Assembly (NCBI RefSeq): GCF_041504345.1 | Contig: NZ_CP167895.1 | Span: 62,001-126,000 of the forward strand | Origin: Vibrio sp. BS-M-Sm-2 | Lineage (GTDB): Bacteria > Pseudomonadota > Gammaproteobacteria > Enterobacterales > Vibrionaceae | Direction: 5' to 3' | Length of the DNA stretch: 64,000 nt | Shown: positions 1 to 7,856 of the stretch, in pieces | How the letters are laid out: each line of letters opens with the position of its first letter | Numbering within the stretch: position 1 is the first letter of the stretch | Translations under genes and position numbers: made by a program | Notes under the pieces: generated by a model | Databases searched by the model: none | Seen by the model: only the letters and a program-made list of their open reading frames with translations | What the model was told of the DNA's origin: nothing

Positions 1-1080
1 ATTTTCAAAGATTTGCGCGGCTTGTTGGTATTCTTGATCTTGATAATACAGAGCTCCCTGCTGATCTTTAGTCAGCCAAATATCGACCAACGAAAACTCT
101 GCTGCGTATAAATTAGGGCTGTAAGTCGCGCTATAAAATAGAGAAACCACAACGCACCATTGAACTAGCCAACCTTTTCTAAACCACAATAAATACGGTA
201 CCAGCACCACCCACACCAAAGGGTAACTTGCATCAAACCAAGGCTCAGCTTGGTCTGCTGAAAGCTCAGCAAAAGACGTTACTTTCCCACTAAGGTTATG
301 TATATCTTGGTTATCTTGAGTAAAAGCAACGAAGTCACCATGCACAGAGCTGGCTAATTTCGATAGAGTTTCAATTTCCATAGGTAACGGGGATGGAACA
401 TCTTGATTGCCAACACCATAAACAAGCAGTTGATAGCCTTTTTCCTTGAAATAACCTTGATACTCACGGTAAGCCAGTTGATTAACGGCATCGGTCACCA
501 GCAATACTGTTGCATTGTCAGTTTCAGATACCAATTTGTTGATGACAGGTAAGGTATATTCCGCAAACTTCCCCTCTCTTGGCATTACTTCGGGGTGAAT
601 AGCCTCTAATAGAGGCTTAAACACCGCAATATCTTGCGTTAAAGGCATCGCTAAATGAGCGGAGCCCGAATAGACGACTAACGCGGTTTTCCCTTTGCCT
701 TGCAAGTCGATAAGCCGCGCTATTTTTTGCTTTGCTCTAAACAGACGACTTGGCGCAACATCCTTTTGTAACATTGACTCAGAGACATCAAGCACAATTA
801 CCAAAGGCGTAGTGTCTTCTGCAAAAGGCGAAGGCTGACGATACCAACTTGGCCCAGAAGCAATCACTATCACGACCAAGCAGATGACACTGAGCATAAC
901 GATCGGAAGATGCTTAACACGAGACGACTCGCCAACACGTAAAGCATCAGACAAGTGCTTGGGCAAATGGGTTACCCACGAATTTTGCTTTTGGCTTCGG
1001 CGCCAGTTCGTTATCAGCACCCCAGCAAGTGGCACGATTAACAGCAACCATTCAGGGCGTATAAAGTGAAAGTTTCCCAT
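1..1080 (-). CDS. VWA and TPR membrane protein, BatB/BatC-like (partial, C-terminus cut by window edge)
   Basis: Reading the minus strand from an ATG at 1080-1078 gives an open frame to the window edge (about 360 codons). It starts with a membrane segment, then a von Willebrand A domain with the MIDAS motif DVSES near residue 95 and a later VTDAVN strand. A second hydrophobic stretch lies near residues 300-330, and the last visible residues resemble the start of a TPR repeat (GALYYQDQEYQQAAQIFEN). This is the BatB/BatC type of protein, which sits in the inner membrane and is thought to work with a MoxR ATPase. Its start codon overlaps the TGA stop of the upstream VWA gene (ATGA), so translation is probably coupled. 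Substrate unknown. Confidence 0.85.
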   Translation of the reverse strand, partial: MGNFHFIRPEWLLLIVPLAGVLITNWRRSQKQNSWVTHLPKHLSDALRVGESSRVKHLPIVMLSVICLVVIVIASGPSWYRQPSPFAEDTTPLVIVLDVSESMLQKDVAPSRLFRAKQKIARLIDLQGKGKTALVVYSGSAHLAMPLTQDIAVFKPLLEAIHPEVMPREGKFAEYTLPVINKLVSETDNATVLLVTDAVNQLAYREYQGYFKEKGYQLLVYGVGNQDVPSPLPMEIETLSKLASSVHGDFVAFTQDNQDIHNLSGKVTSFAELSADQAEPWFDASYPLVWVVLVPYLLWFRKGWLVQWCVVVSLFYSATYSPNLYAAEFSLVDIWLTKDQQGALYYQDQEYQQAAQIFEN

Positions 1081-2216
1081 CATAAAGCCCTCCTATTTAG
1101 AGTCACAGGCTTGATACGAAGTCGCAAAACAGATCGAACCACCATAAACACTAAGTGATAGATGAAGGCGATAAGCAAAGGCACATAATGGAGGCTTTGT
1201 TTTGGCTGATAACGGTAACTTTCAAACACACTAGGTTCGAGTTCATTGATGGTGTCGTACACGTTATCCAGCTCAGTAGGTGACATCGCTAGAAAGCTCT
1301 GTCCCCCCGTTAACTTGGCAACAGTCTCAATGATTTCCATATCAATCGCTTGCTCACCTGAAGTGTTAGGGCTCCCCATTGCCACAAGATGAATTTTAAT
1401 GTTGTGCGCAGCAGCCACTTTAGCGGCATCAATCGGCGGCACTAAGCTGTCGGTATCATTGCCATCGGTAAGTACAATCATCAAGTGATCTCGGCCAAGA
1501 TGTTCGTGAGTAAGGCGTTCATGCTCATGTTTTTCAGGAGCAAGGTTTTCAGGAACAAGGTCTTCAGAAGAAAGCTGATCAGGTTGAGCGCTATCTAAGC
1601 CGGATGACAGCTCCTGCTTGTCTTTCTGATTCTTGGAAAGAAACGTCTTAATACCCAGACCGATTGCATCGCCCAAATGGGTACTTTGCCCTGCCATTGC
1701 AGGCTCGGTTTCATTTAACAGCGCTAACCATGCGGTGTGATCAGCCGTAAAGGGCGATTGTAAAAAAGCAGAATCACCGAAGACTATCAGGCCGAGTCGG
1801 TCGCCACTTCGCTTTTGACTGAACGTGTCCAACACCTCTATTGAGGCCGCCAATCGAGTCACTTGGTTACCAGCACGATTAGAGAAGTCATCTGTTGCCA
1901 TAGAGCCCGACAGATCCAAAACAATCATTACATCACGGCCAGCTAGCTCTCTCGTCTCTTCAGGCCCTAACCAAACAGGTTTTGCAGCTGCCAGTACGAC
2001 TAAAAGCCAACCTAGAATCAGAGAAGAGCGTTGCCAAATACCCGCCTTAATCTGGTTTGATCCTTTCTCAGCACTCAGACCTAAACTTGATGTCAACGCA
2101 TCAAAAAAAGGCACTTTCAAGGCAATTTGAGGAGTTTGATGGCTCGGAACAAAAGAGTAGATAAGAATCGGCAAGGGCAATAAGGCAAAGACCCAAAGGT
2201 ATTCAAACTCGATCAT
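1080..2216 (-). CDS. VWA domain inner-membrane protein, BatA-like
   Basis: 378 aa. An N-terminal membrane segment (about residues 5-22), a second one (65-80), a VWA domain with a complete MIDAS start (D101-L-S-G-S105) and a C-terminal membrane helix match the BatA architecture: a periplasm-facing metal-binding domain anchored at both ends. Unusually, the VWA domain is interrupted near residues 214-243 by six imperfect pentapeptide repeats rich in E, H and L. The start codon lies inside the end of the upstream frameshifted gene (14-bp overlap) and the stop overlaps the next start, as in a tightly coupled operon. Likely partner of the MoxR ATPase encoded upstream; the substrate is not known. 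Confidence 0.88.
   Translation of the reverse strand: MIEFEYLWVFALLPLPILIYSFVPSHQTPQIALKVPFFDALTSSLGLSAEKGSNQIKAGIWQRSSLILGWLLVVLAAAKPVWLGPEETRELAGRDVMIVLDLSGSMATDDFSNRAGNQVTRLAASIEVLDTFSQKRSGDRLGLIVFGDSAFLQSPFTADHTAWLALLNETEPAMAGQSTHLGDAIGLGIKTFLSKNQKDKQELSSGLDSAQPDQLSSEDLVPENLAPEKHEHERLTHEHLGRDHLMIVLTDGNDTDSLVPPIDAAKVAAAHNIKIHLVAMGSPNTSGEQAIDMEIIETVAKLTGGQSFLAMSPTELDNVYDTINELEPSVFESYRYQPKQSLHYVPLLIAFIYHLVFMVVRSVLRLRIKPVTLNRRAL
1486..1575 (-). repeat. 15-bp imperfect tandem repeat inside the VWA gene
   Basis: Six consecutive 15-bp units encode SSEDL, VPENL, APEKH, EHERL, THEHL and GRDHL. The clearest DNA copies are 1531-1545 and 1546-1560, which differ at one base. All units keep reading frame, so repeat number could change without breaking the gene. 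Confidence 0.75.
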
Positions 2217-2726
2217 CCGTCCCCCTCACATGGCTTTTTACCCACGCAATGGCGCTTAAACGAATCTGACTTAATTCACTTTCGGTCCAGCTATAATCTG
2301 ATGCGGGCTTGTAGATATCTTGCTGCCATTGCAATAAAAGCGTTCGGTCAAAAACCTGATGCGGTGAAGAAACAGTGAGGAACTCCCCCACTCATTGCCA
2401 CTGAGCATCGCGACCTTACTTCCAGGAAACGAACAACAAGCTACTTGCTTCAACAGACTGTTTATTCTGCGTAACTCTTGTTGCTGGCGCTGATTATCAA
2501 TGGTGTCTTGTTTAATTCTACTGATCGCTTTTACCGCCAGACGACGATATTTGTTCGCTTTGTAGGAGTGAAAAAGGTGGAACGATTTCCAAGCCCCCCA
2601 CACTAAGATCAGAACAAATGTGGCTTTCCAACCAATTGTTGTTGGCAACCAACTGACATCAACAGTAGAGGCAGGATCGATAAAACCTTTGAGTAAAACT
2701 CGATTATCGGACACAGTAGCCCCCAC
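2203..2726 (-). pseudogene. DUF4381-type small membrane protein gene, split by a frameshift
   Basis: Two overlapping frames make one gene. The first (2726 downward) encodes a membrane segment near residues 33-45 and a cytoplasmic region, normal up to LSGNEWG. The second, entered near 2391, continues with GEFLTVSSPHQ and ends VKSHVRGTDDRV. The frames meet at a run of five G (minus strand, TGGGGGAG near 2385-2390); six G would restore EWGEFLTVSSPHQ. The position between DUF58 and BatA-like genes is typical of DUF4381 proteins in MoxR/VWA operons. It is either a true one-base deletion or a homopolymer sequencing error; slippage at the G run could still make some full-length protein. Confidence 0.75.
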
Positions 2727-3648
2727 TCATTTTTTGAATAAAATCAGCGATGTGGTTCCCAGACGTGTCTAATCTAACCACATCAACTCCACCAGCACTC
2801 AATAACTGATGGATATCTTGGTAGCCTTGCTGGATTGTTTGGTTGTATCGATGAAGTTTCTCGTTCAATGAGGTATCAGCCAATAGCTGCCACTCACCAT
2901 CACTGATATGAATCGGTTGAGAAAATTGAAGTTCCAGTTCCATAGGGTCGTTGACAGCGACACCCATCAAATCATTGTGCTGCTTTAACCATTTGATTCG
3001 TTGAACATCTTGTTTTGTAGCATCATTGAAGTCGCTGATCATCACGATCAAACAACCCTTTAGTTTTTGCTGCGTTAGCTTAGTCAAAGCATCGGATAAC
3101 CCTGAACCTGCGACCTCTTTAGTTTTCTGTTCTTTACGAGACAAACCTTGATTCGCGACCGCCAGAGACTGAAGAATCCGTGCAACATGTGCAGAATGAC
3201 GTTGTGGTTTGTGCCAGTACAGCTGATCATTTGAAAAGATTAACGCTCCAATGCGATCGCTGTCTTTTAATACCTTCCAAGCACAGCAAGCCGCAACTTG
3301 AGCTGCCGCCACAGATTTCATAGTATCAACCGATGAAAAGAACATGCTACTGCGTTGATCGACGAGCAACACCACCGGCAGATCTTTTTCTTCACTTTGA
3401 ACCCTTACATGAGGTTCAAGCATTCTCTGTGTGACATTCCAGTCAATACTACGAATATCATCGCCTATTTGATAGTGACGAAACTCTTCAAAGTTAAGCC
3501 CTCGACCACGGTAGCGAGATAAATGGTTACCCGCTTGTCGAGAACGGCTTTTAGCTATGGGTGGCAACGAGAAACCTGTCGACTTCAATTTTGTCGCCAT
3601 CAGAGATTCAAACGAGCTAACAACCCTTACGTCATCTGATACATTCAT
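2704..3648 (-). CDS. DUF58 domain protein of a MoxR/VWA operon
   Basis: 314 aa, soluble. The DUF58 signature is visible near residues 45-75 (GRGLNFEEFRHYQIGDD followed by RSIDWNV). The C-terminal part is VWA-like, including VVLLVDQRSSM near residue 95 in the place of a MIDAS motif. Such proteins are encoded next to MoxR AAA ATPases and VWA membrane proteins and are thought to link the two, but no biochemical role is settled. The stop overlaps the start of the next gene by 23 bp; the MoxR gene ends 11 bp upstream. Confidence 0.88.
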   Translation of the reverse strand: MNVSDDVRVVSSFESLMATKLKSTGFSLPPIAKSRSRQAGNHLSRYRGRGLNFEEFRHYQIGDDIRSIDWNVTQRMLEPHVRVQSEEKDLPVVLLVDQRSSMFFSSVDTMKSVAAAQVAACCAWKVLKDSDRIGALIFSNDQLYWHKPQRHSAHVARILQSLAVANQGLSRKEQKTKEVAGSGLSDALTKLTQQKLKGCLIVMISDFNDATKQDVQRIKWLKQHNDLMGVAVNDPMELELQFSQPIHISDGEWQLLADTSLNEKLHRYNQTIQQGYQDIHQLLSAGGVDVVRLDTSGNHIADFIQKMSGGYCVR

Positions 3649-3659
3649 AACAACGTTCC

Positions 3660-4688
3660 CTAAGAGAGAGGCACATTGAGCAATAGCTCATCAACTATCT
3701 GTTCTGCGGTCACCGAGTTCGACAATGCATCAAAACTTGGAGTAATACGGTGACTTAATACCGAGCCCACGACCGTTCTCACGTCATCTGGAGTCACATA
3801 ATCACGCCCCGCTAACCAAGCATGAGCACGGCTGCATTTGTCTAGTGCGATCGATGCGCGAGGACTTACGCCAACATCAATCCACTTATCTAAATTTGAA
3901 TCCGGGTACAAATGTGGGAAGCGCGTTGCCATAACAAGATCCACAATATATTGCTTAATGGGCTGTGAGGTATGGATACGCATTACCGCCTCCTTACCAG
4001 CTGCAATGTGCTCAACACCGCCTTCAAATGCCGCTGCTAGCAATTCATTTTGTTCTTGTTGTAGCGTTCCTGAATCCATACTCTTATTCACTTCCTCATC
4101 AATTACTGCGAGCTCTTCCTTACGCACTAGATCAATAATCAACATTTCAGAGTCTCGCTCTGGATAGCCAACATTCACTTTCATCATGAAGCGATCCATC
4201 TGCGCCTCTGGTAGCGGGTATGTGCCCTCTTGTTCAACGGGATTTTGCGTTGCTATCACAAAAAAGGGTTCTGGCAGTGGCATGGTTTCACCCGCAACCG
4301 TCACTGTACCTTCAGCCATCGCTTCTAAAAGCGCGGCCTGAACTTTGGCTGGTGCTCTGTTAATTTCATCAGCCAGCACCATAGAACTGAAAATAGGCCC
4401 AGGTTGGAACGTCAGCTTCGACTGCTCTTGATGATAAATCTGAGTACCAGTTACATCGGAAGGAAGCAGATCGGGAGTGAATTGCACACGGCTAAAAGCC
4501 ATATTCAATTGTTCCGCCAATATTTTAGCGGCGCGAGTTTTTGCCGTTCCAGGAAGCCCTTCCAATAAAAGATGCCCACCCGACAACAACGCAATCATCA
4601 TTGATTGTGTGACATGAGCTTGACCGATAATGGATTGGTTCGTCAGTTCAATTAACTGACAAATGGCTGCTCGAGTATCTGTAGACAT
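3660..4688 (-). CDS. MoxR-family AAA+ ATPase
   Basis: 342 aa. Walker A is GLPGTAKT (residues 44-51), Walker B is MVLADEINRAP (about 104-114), sensor 1 is IATQNP, and the arginine-finger region follows in EAQMDRF. These are the standard MoxR features, and the length is normal for the family. MoxR proteins act as cytoplasmic chaperone-like ATPases on VWA proteins, which fits the BatA/BatB-like genes downstream. The gene lies 63 bp below the HEAT/TPR gene with no obvious terminator between, so it is probably in the same transcript as the sulfatase maturase. Confidence 0.92.
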   Translation of the reverse strand: MSTDTRAAICQLIELTNQSIIGQAHVTQSMMIALLSGGHLLLEGLPGTAKTRAAKILAEQLNMAFSRVQFTPDLLPSDVTGTQIYHQEQSKLTFQPGPIFSSMVLADEINRAPAKVQAALLEAMAEGTVTVAGETMPLPEPFFVIATQNPVEQEGTYPLPEAQMDRFMMKVNVGYPERDSEMLIIDLVRKEELAVIDEEVNKSMDSGTLQQEQNELLAAAFEGGVEHIAAGKEAVMRIHTSQPIKQYIVDLVMATRFPHLYPDSNLDKWIDVGVSPRASIALDKCSRAHAWLAGRDYVTPDDVRTVVGSVLSHRITPSFDALSNSVTAEQIVDELLLNVPLS

Positions 4689-4751
4689 AACGTTACCTTG
4701 TAAGGCTACCTAAATAAGCTGTAATTCCTGAATAGGTATATCAGCGTTGAT

Positions 4752-5783
4752 TTAATTTGGCAGATAGAGTTTTTTTAGTTTCGATACAACATCTTGAGGT
4801 GCGACAGATTCAAGTTCAGCAAGGCACTGGTTCGCATCTTGTCCTGCAACTAATAAGGTGTCGCACAAAGCGTATAGATAGGCTGGTTGCTCATGATCTT
4901 GATAAATAGCCCGATAGACATTAATCGCAGCCTCAGCATCATGTTCTCGCGCTAAAGTCGCGTAAGTGTATCCATAAGAACCGTTCATCGATTCAAGTTC
5001 ATACGCATTTCTCAGGCGACGTAGCGCCTTCACGCTTTCCCCAGTTCGCAAGTAAGACAGGCCAAGGCTATAATGCAATGCCGCCGATTCAGGAAACTCT
5101 ATCAACGTTTGCTTTAAAATAGACTGAGCGTGTTCATCGTCATCAATGCCTTTTAAATACTCTGCGTAAGCAATAGCAACCCTAGGCTCTTTATGATTTT
5201 CATATCGATCTAAGTAGATCAGCTCGGCCTGTTGAAATTTGCTTTGTAAGGTGTAGATCCAAGCTCGCTCTAAATCACCATCAAGATCGTTGGAGAGTAA
5301 GGTTAGGTGCCTATCGATTGCCGGAGCCAAGCGGTCGAGGTACTCGCCGGATAACTGCGGCCAAAGAATAATCAAAGTTCGGACAGCCTGAGCTTCAACA
5401 TCGCGGTCAACATCATCAAGTAATGGGTAGACAACATCCCACTTTGCTTTACCCTGCCACTGTTCTGCGGCTTGTATTGCTGCCAAGCGCATTTGTGGAT
5501 GTTCAGAACGCGACGCTCTAGCAACGGCAATAACCGCATTCGGGCCATAATACATCCCTAAATTCACGGTCGCTGCGGCACGTTGTTCTATGGGTAGAGC
5601 TTCATTTTGAGAGTACTCCGCGAGTAATTGCTCACGATGTTCAACAACAGTGGCCACTTGGCTTGCGCTTTCGCTACCTGAAGGTTGAACACTAGTTGCC
5701 AGAGTGACACAAGAGTAAAAGCTAAGTAGCATTCCAACAAAAATGAGCACCACTGCTGGCCAATTAACTAACCGATGTTTCAT
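4752..5783 (-). CDS. HEAT- and TPR-repeat envelope protein
   Basis: 343 aa with an N-terminal hydrophobic segment (about residues 8-28) serving as membrane anchor or signal peptide. Residues 60-150 look like HEAT repeats (AAIQAAEQW, VEAQAVRTL). Residues 190-300 look like TPRs (AEYLKGIDDDEHAQSILKQT, LHYSLGLSYLRTGESVKAL). It is likely a periplasmic scaffold. The start overlaps the stop of the upstream gene by ATGA, so the two are translationally coupled. The region resembles TPR partners found in multi-haem cytochrome and sulfatase clusters, but no specific function can be assigned. Confidence 0.75.
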   Translation of the reverse strand: MKHRLVNWPAVVLIFVGMLLSFYSCVTLATSVQPSGSESASQVATVVEHREQLLAEYSQNEALPIEQRAAATVNLGMYYGPNAVIAVARASRSEHPQMRLAAIQAAEQWQGKAKWDVVYPLLDDVDRDVEAQAVRTLIILWPQLSGEYLDRLAPAIDRHLTLLSNDLDGDLERAWIYTLQSKFQQAELIYLDRYENHKEPRVAIAYAEYLKGIDDDEHAQSILKQTLIEFPESAALHYSLGLSYLRTGESVKALRRLRNAYELESMNGSYGYTYATLAREHDAEAAINVYRAIYQDHEQPAYLYALCDTLLVAGQDANQCLAELESVAPQDVVSKLKKLYLPN

Positions 5784-6316
5784 ATTGGGTGACGCTCTAC
5801 AGACAATTGTTGAGATAACTCTTCAGCCCTCACCAACAGCGCATGCATAAAGTAAATCTCATCCGTTTTCGCGAAGTTATGAAATTCAAGCCATTGGTTT
5901 AGCCCTTCAAGTGTTTGAGCTTGCTCGACCTTTTCTTGCTCATCACTTAAGTAACCCAACGTTTTTAAGCCAGACACCAACTCTTCATAGTTAGCCGGAG
6001 GCATCATCAAAGTGATAAATTGCGGCTCATTAGTCATTAAAAGTACATCGTAATTCGCTTTAGCTATCTCGTAGTTTGTGCGTTTTAGTTCGTACTTTTC
6101 ATCGCATTGAGCGTTATTAGGGCGTTTTTGGCAAAGGTTAAAAAGCGAAGCAAATTCTGTATATCGTTCACTTTTAGTTTGGAAAGCCATATCAATCACA
6201 GCTTTTACCGATCCTTGATTAAATAGAGTGTCTGTCGGTGAGACCGCTTTGGTCTGGGCGGTAACCGTTTGGCTAATCAGTGCAACAACAAGCAGCACAA
6301 TAGTTTTTAGTTTCAT
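5780..6316 (-). CDS. Small exported protein of unknown function
   Basis: 178 aa. The N-terminus MKLKTIVLLVVALISQTVTA is a good Sec signal peptide with cleavage expected after TA or TAQ. The mature part is mostly helical by composition, with two cysteines (LCQKRPNNAQC) spaced for a possible disulfide. I recognise no family. It lies 12 bp after the sulfatase maturase and overlaps the next gene, so it is part of the same operon and probably acts in the periplasm alongside the sulfatase. Confidence 0.7.
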   Translation of the reverse strand: MKLKTIVLLVVALISQTVTAQTKAVSPTDTLFNQGSVKAVIDMAFQTKSERYTEFASLFNLCQKRPNNAQCDEKYELKRTNYEIAKANYDVLLMTNEPQFITLMMPPANYEELVSGLKTLGYLSDEQEKVEQAQTLEGLNQWLEFHNFAKTDEIYFMHALLVRAEELSQQLSVERHPI

Positions 6317-6328
6317 CAGATAATGCCT

Positions 6329-7633
6329 CTATTTAAAATTGATCTTCATTGCATCGCCATTGATGCCTTTATTCACTGGGTAGCCCATAGTCGCAACAAC
6401 CATTGAAATATAAGGATCAATATGTGAGAAGAACTGCTTCCAGCCTGCACACAAATAGTTCAACCCTGTTTCGCCATCGAGGGTTTTGATGAAGCGATTT
6501 TTCGGACACTCACCAAAACAAGCAAACTGATAAGTACACTCGCGGCACTGTTTAGGTAACGTTGATTCTTTTGCTCGGCCAAACTCTTCTTGGCCTTGTG
6601 AAAACTGCAGATCTTCGAGTTTGGCATCCTTGATATTGCCGAGTTTGTAATCGGGGTAAACGTAATGGTCACAAACAAAAACATCACCGTTATGTTCAAT
6701 GGCTAAGCCCTTTCCACACATGGGAGCAAGCGTGCAAAGTGGGTTCACTCGCCCCATCCAGGTTTCAACACAAGATTCAAAGTACGGTACATTCACGTTA
6801 CCGATGTCATTCTCTAACCACTCATCAAAAATGGTGCACAAAAAATCACCCCATTGATGAGCAGAAACACACCAAGACTCTACAATTGAATTTGGATGAC
6901 TAGGCTCAGTTTCAGGCATGCCTTGAAAAAGAATCTCTTCTTCAGACCATTTCTGTGGTGCTGTCTCTCGGAATGATTTCGGTTCGACGATAGGGATGAA
7001 CTGCATCTGTGGTGAGCGAATTTCATCACGTAGAAAGCGGTATACTTCGAGTGGATTTGAACCCGTAAGGTTGTTTACACAAGTCAACGTCGCAAAGTTG
7101 ACCTTGTGTTTATGAAGAATGTCGACACCTCTCATGGTTTGTTTAAACGAGCCTCGTCCCGATCTGTTGGTACGATAAGCGTTATGAATCATTTCTGGTC
7201 CATCAATGCTCAAGCCAACCATGAAATTGTTTTTGCTTAAGAACTTGCCCCAATCATCATTCAGTAACGTCCCATTAGTCTGCAGGTTGTTCTCGATTTT
7301 CACGCCTTTTGGGCAGTATTTTTTTTGCAAGCGGACTACATCACGAAAGAAGTTCACGCCTAATAACGTCGGTTCTCCGCCTTGCCAATGGAAAATAATC
7401 TCAGGGAAATTTTGCTGCTCAATATAAGCTTTAATATAGGTGTCGAGCATCTCTTCGCTCATTTGAGTCGCACAGCCACGCTCATGGCCCAACAACTCTT
7501 CTTTACTTAGGTAGTAACAGTAAGTGCAATCAATATTACATGCTGATCCAATAGGCTTGGTCATGATATTCATACGTTTCGCGGGGGCTGCTTTTGGCAA
7601 CATAATGGTGTTGTGTTGAGCTGATTGGGTCAT
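6329..7633 (-). CDS. Anaerobic sulfatase-maturating enzyme (radical SAM, SPASM domain)
   Basis: 434 aa. The radical SAM cluster motif is C32-x3-C36-x2-C39 (CNIDCTYCYY), followed by GGEPTLLG. The C-terminal SPASM-type cysteines are visible (CTLAPMCGKG, CDHYVYPD, CRECTYQFACFGEC). Such enzymes convert the active-site cysteine or serine of a sulfatase to formylglycine in the cytoplasm before export. The matching substrate is the Cys-type sulfatase at 9375-10955. It heads the minus-strand operon that continues to MoxR and the VWA proteins. A palindrome shared with four other promoter regions lies 108 bp upstream (7741-7760). Confidence 0.93.
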   Translation of the reverse strand: MTQSAQHNTIMLPKAAPAKRMNIMTKPIGSACNIDCTYCYYLSKEELLGHERGCATQMSEEMLDTYIKAYIEQQNFPEIIFHWQGGEPTLLGVNFFRDVVRLQKKYCPKGVKIENNLQTNGTLLNDDWGKFLSKNNFMVGLSIDGPEMIHNAYRTNRSGRGSFKQTMRGVDILHKHKVNFATLTCVNNLTGSNPLEVYRFLRDEIRSPQMQFIPIVEPKSFRETAPQKWSEEEILFQGMPETEPSHPNSIVESWCVSAHQWGDFLCTIFDEWLENDIGNVNVPYFESCVETWMGRVNPLCTLAPMCGKGLAIEHNGDVFVCDHYVYPDYKLGNIKDAKLEDLQFSQGQEEFGRAKESTLPKQCRECTYQFACFGECPKNRFIKTLDGETGLNYLCAGWKQFFSHIDPYISMVVATMGYPVNKGINGDAMKINFK

Positions 7634-7740
7634 TGTTATTCCTCTTCTCGTTCACTCACATTCACTGTGCGATTACTTCCCTAAGATGGAAACCTGTAAC
7701 GGTTATCTAAGGCTATTATTCAACAGCACTTATCAGTCGT

Positions 7741-7760
7741 AATCAGTAGTATTACGGATT
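7741..7760. promoter_or_regulatory. Palindromic regulatory site 1 (maturase promoter)
   Basis: AATCAGTA-GTAT-TACGGATT: inverted arms with one mismatch around a 4-bp centre. The core CAGTA-N4-TACGG (7744-7757) recurs with the same spacing at 11032, 12028, 13231 and 14945. Likely an activator site for the minus-strand maturase operon. Confidence 0.7.
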
Positions 7761-7801
7761 CTGTTCATTGTTAATAAAAACCAAAGATCTCCTGAAATCA
7801 A

Positions 7802-7814
7802 AAAAAGAGCGGTC
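7802..7814. terminator. Left arm of a terminator hairpin interrupted by the IS
   Basis: AAAAAGAGCGGTC here pairs perfectly with GACCGCTCTTTTT at 9265-9277. Removing the IS and one target copy leaves a 13-bp stem with an ACTAG loop and A/T tails on both sides, a bidirectional Rho-independent terminator. It would have ended sulfatase transcription before the maturase promoter. Confidence 0.8.
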
Positions 7815-7822
7815 ACTAGGAC
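7812..7822. repeat. Left 11-bp target-site duplication of the IS
   Basis: GTCACTAGGAC, identical to 9257-9267. The 11-bp length fits the 11-13 bp duplications made by IS4-group elements. Confidence 0.85.
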
Positions 7823-7823
7823 T

Positions 7824-7856
7824 AATGCCAGTCAGTTAAGCTGACTGGCATTTTTT
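7824..7856 (+). terminator. Hairpin with T-run inside the left end of the IS
   Basis: AATGCCAGTCAG (7824-7835) pairs with CTGACTGGCATT (7841-7852) around TTAAG, followed by T residues to 7856. It overlaps the transposase stop codon and would stop plus-strand transcripts entering the element. Confidence 0.65.

Noticed and set aside
884..1069. Short plus-strand frame at the left edge
   Set aside because: Antisense to the intact VWA protein frame that has clear MIDAS motifs.
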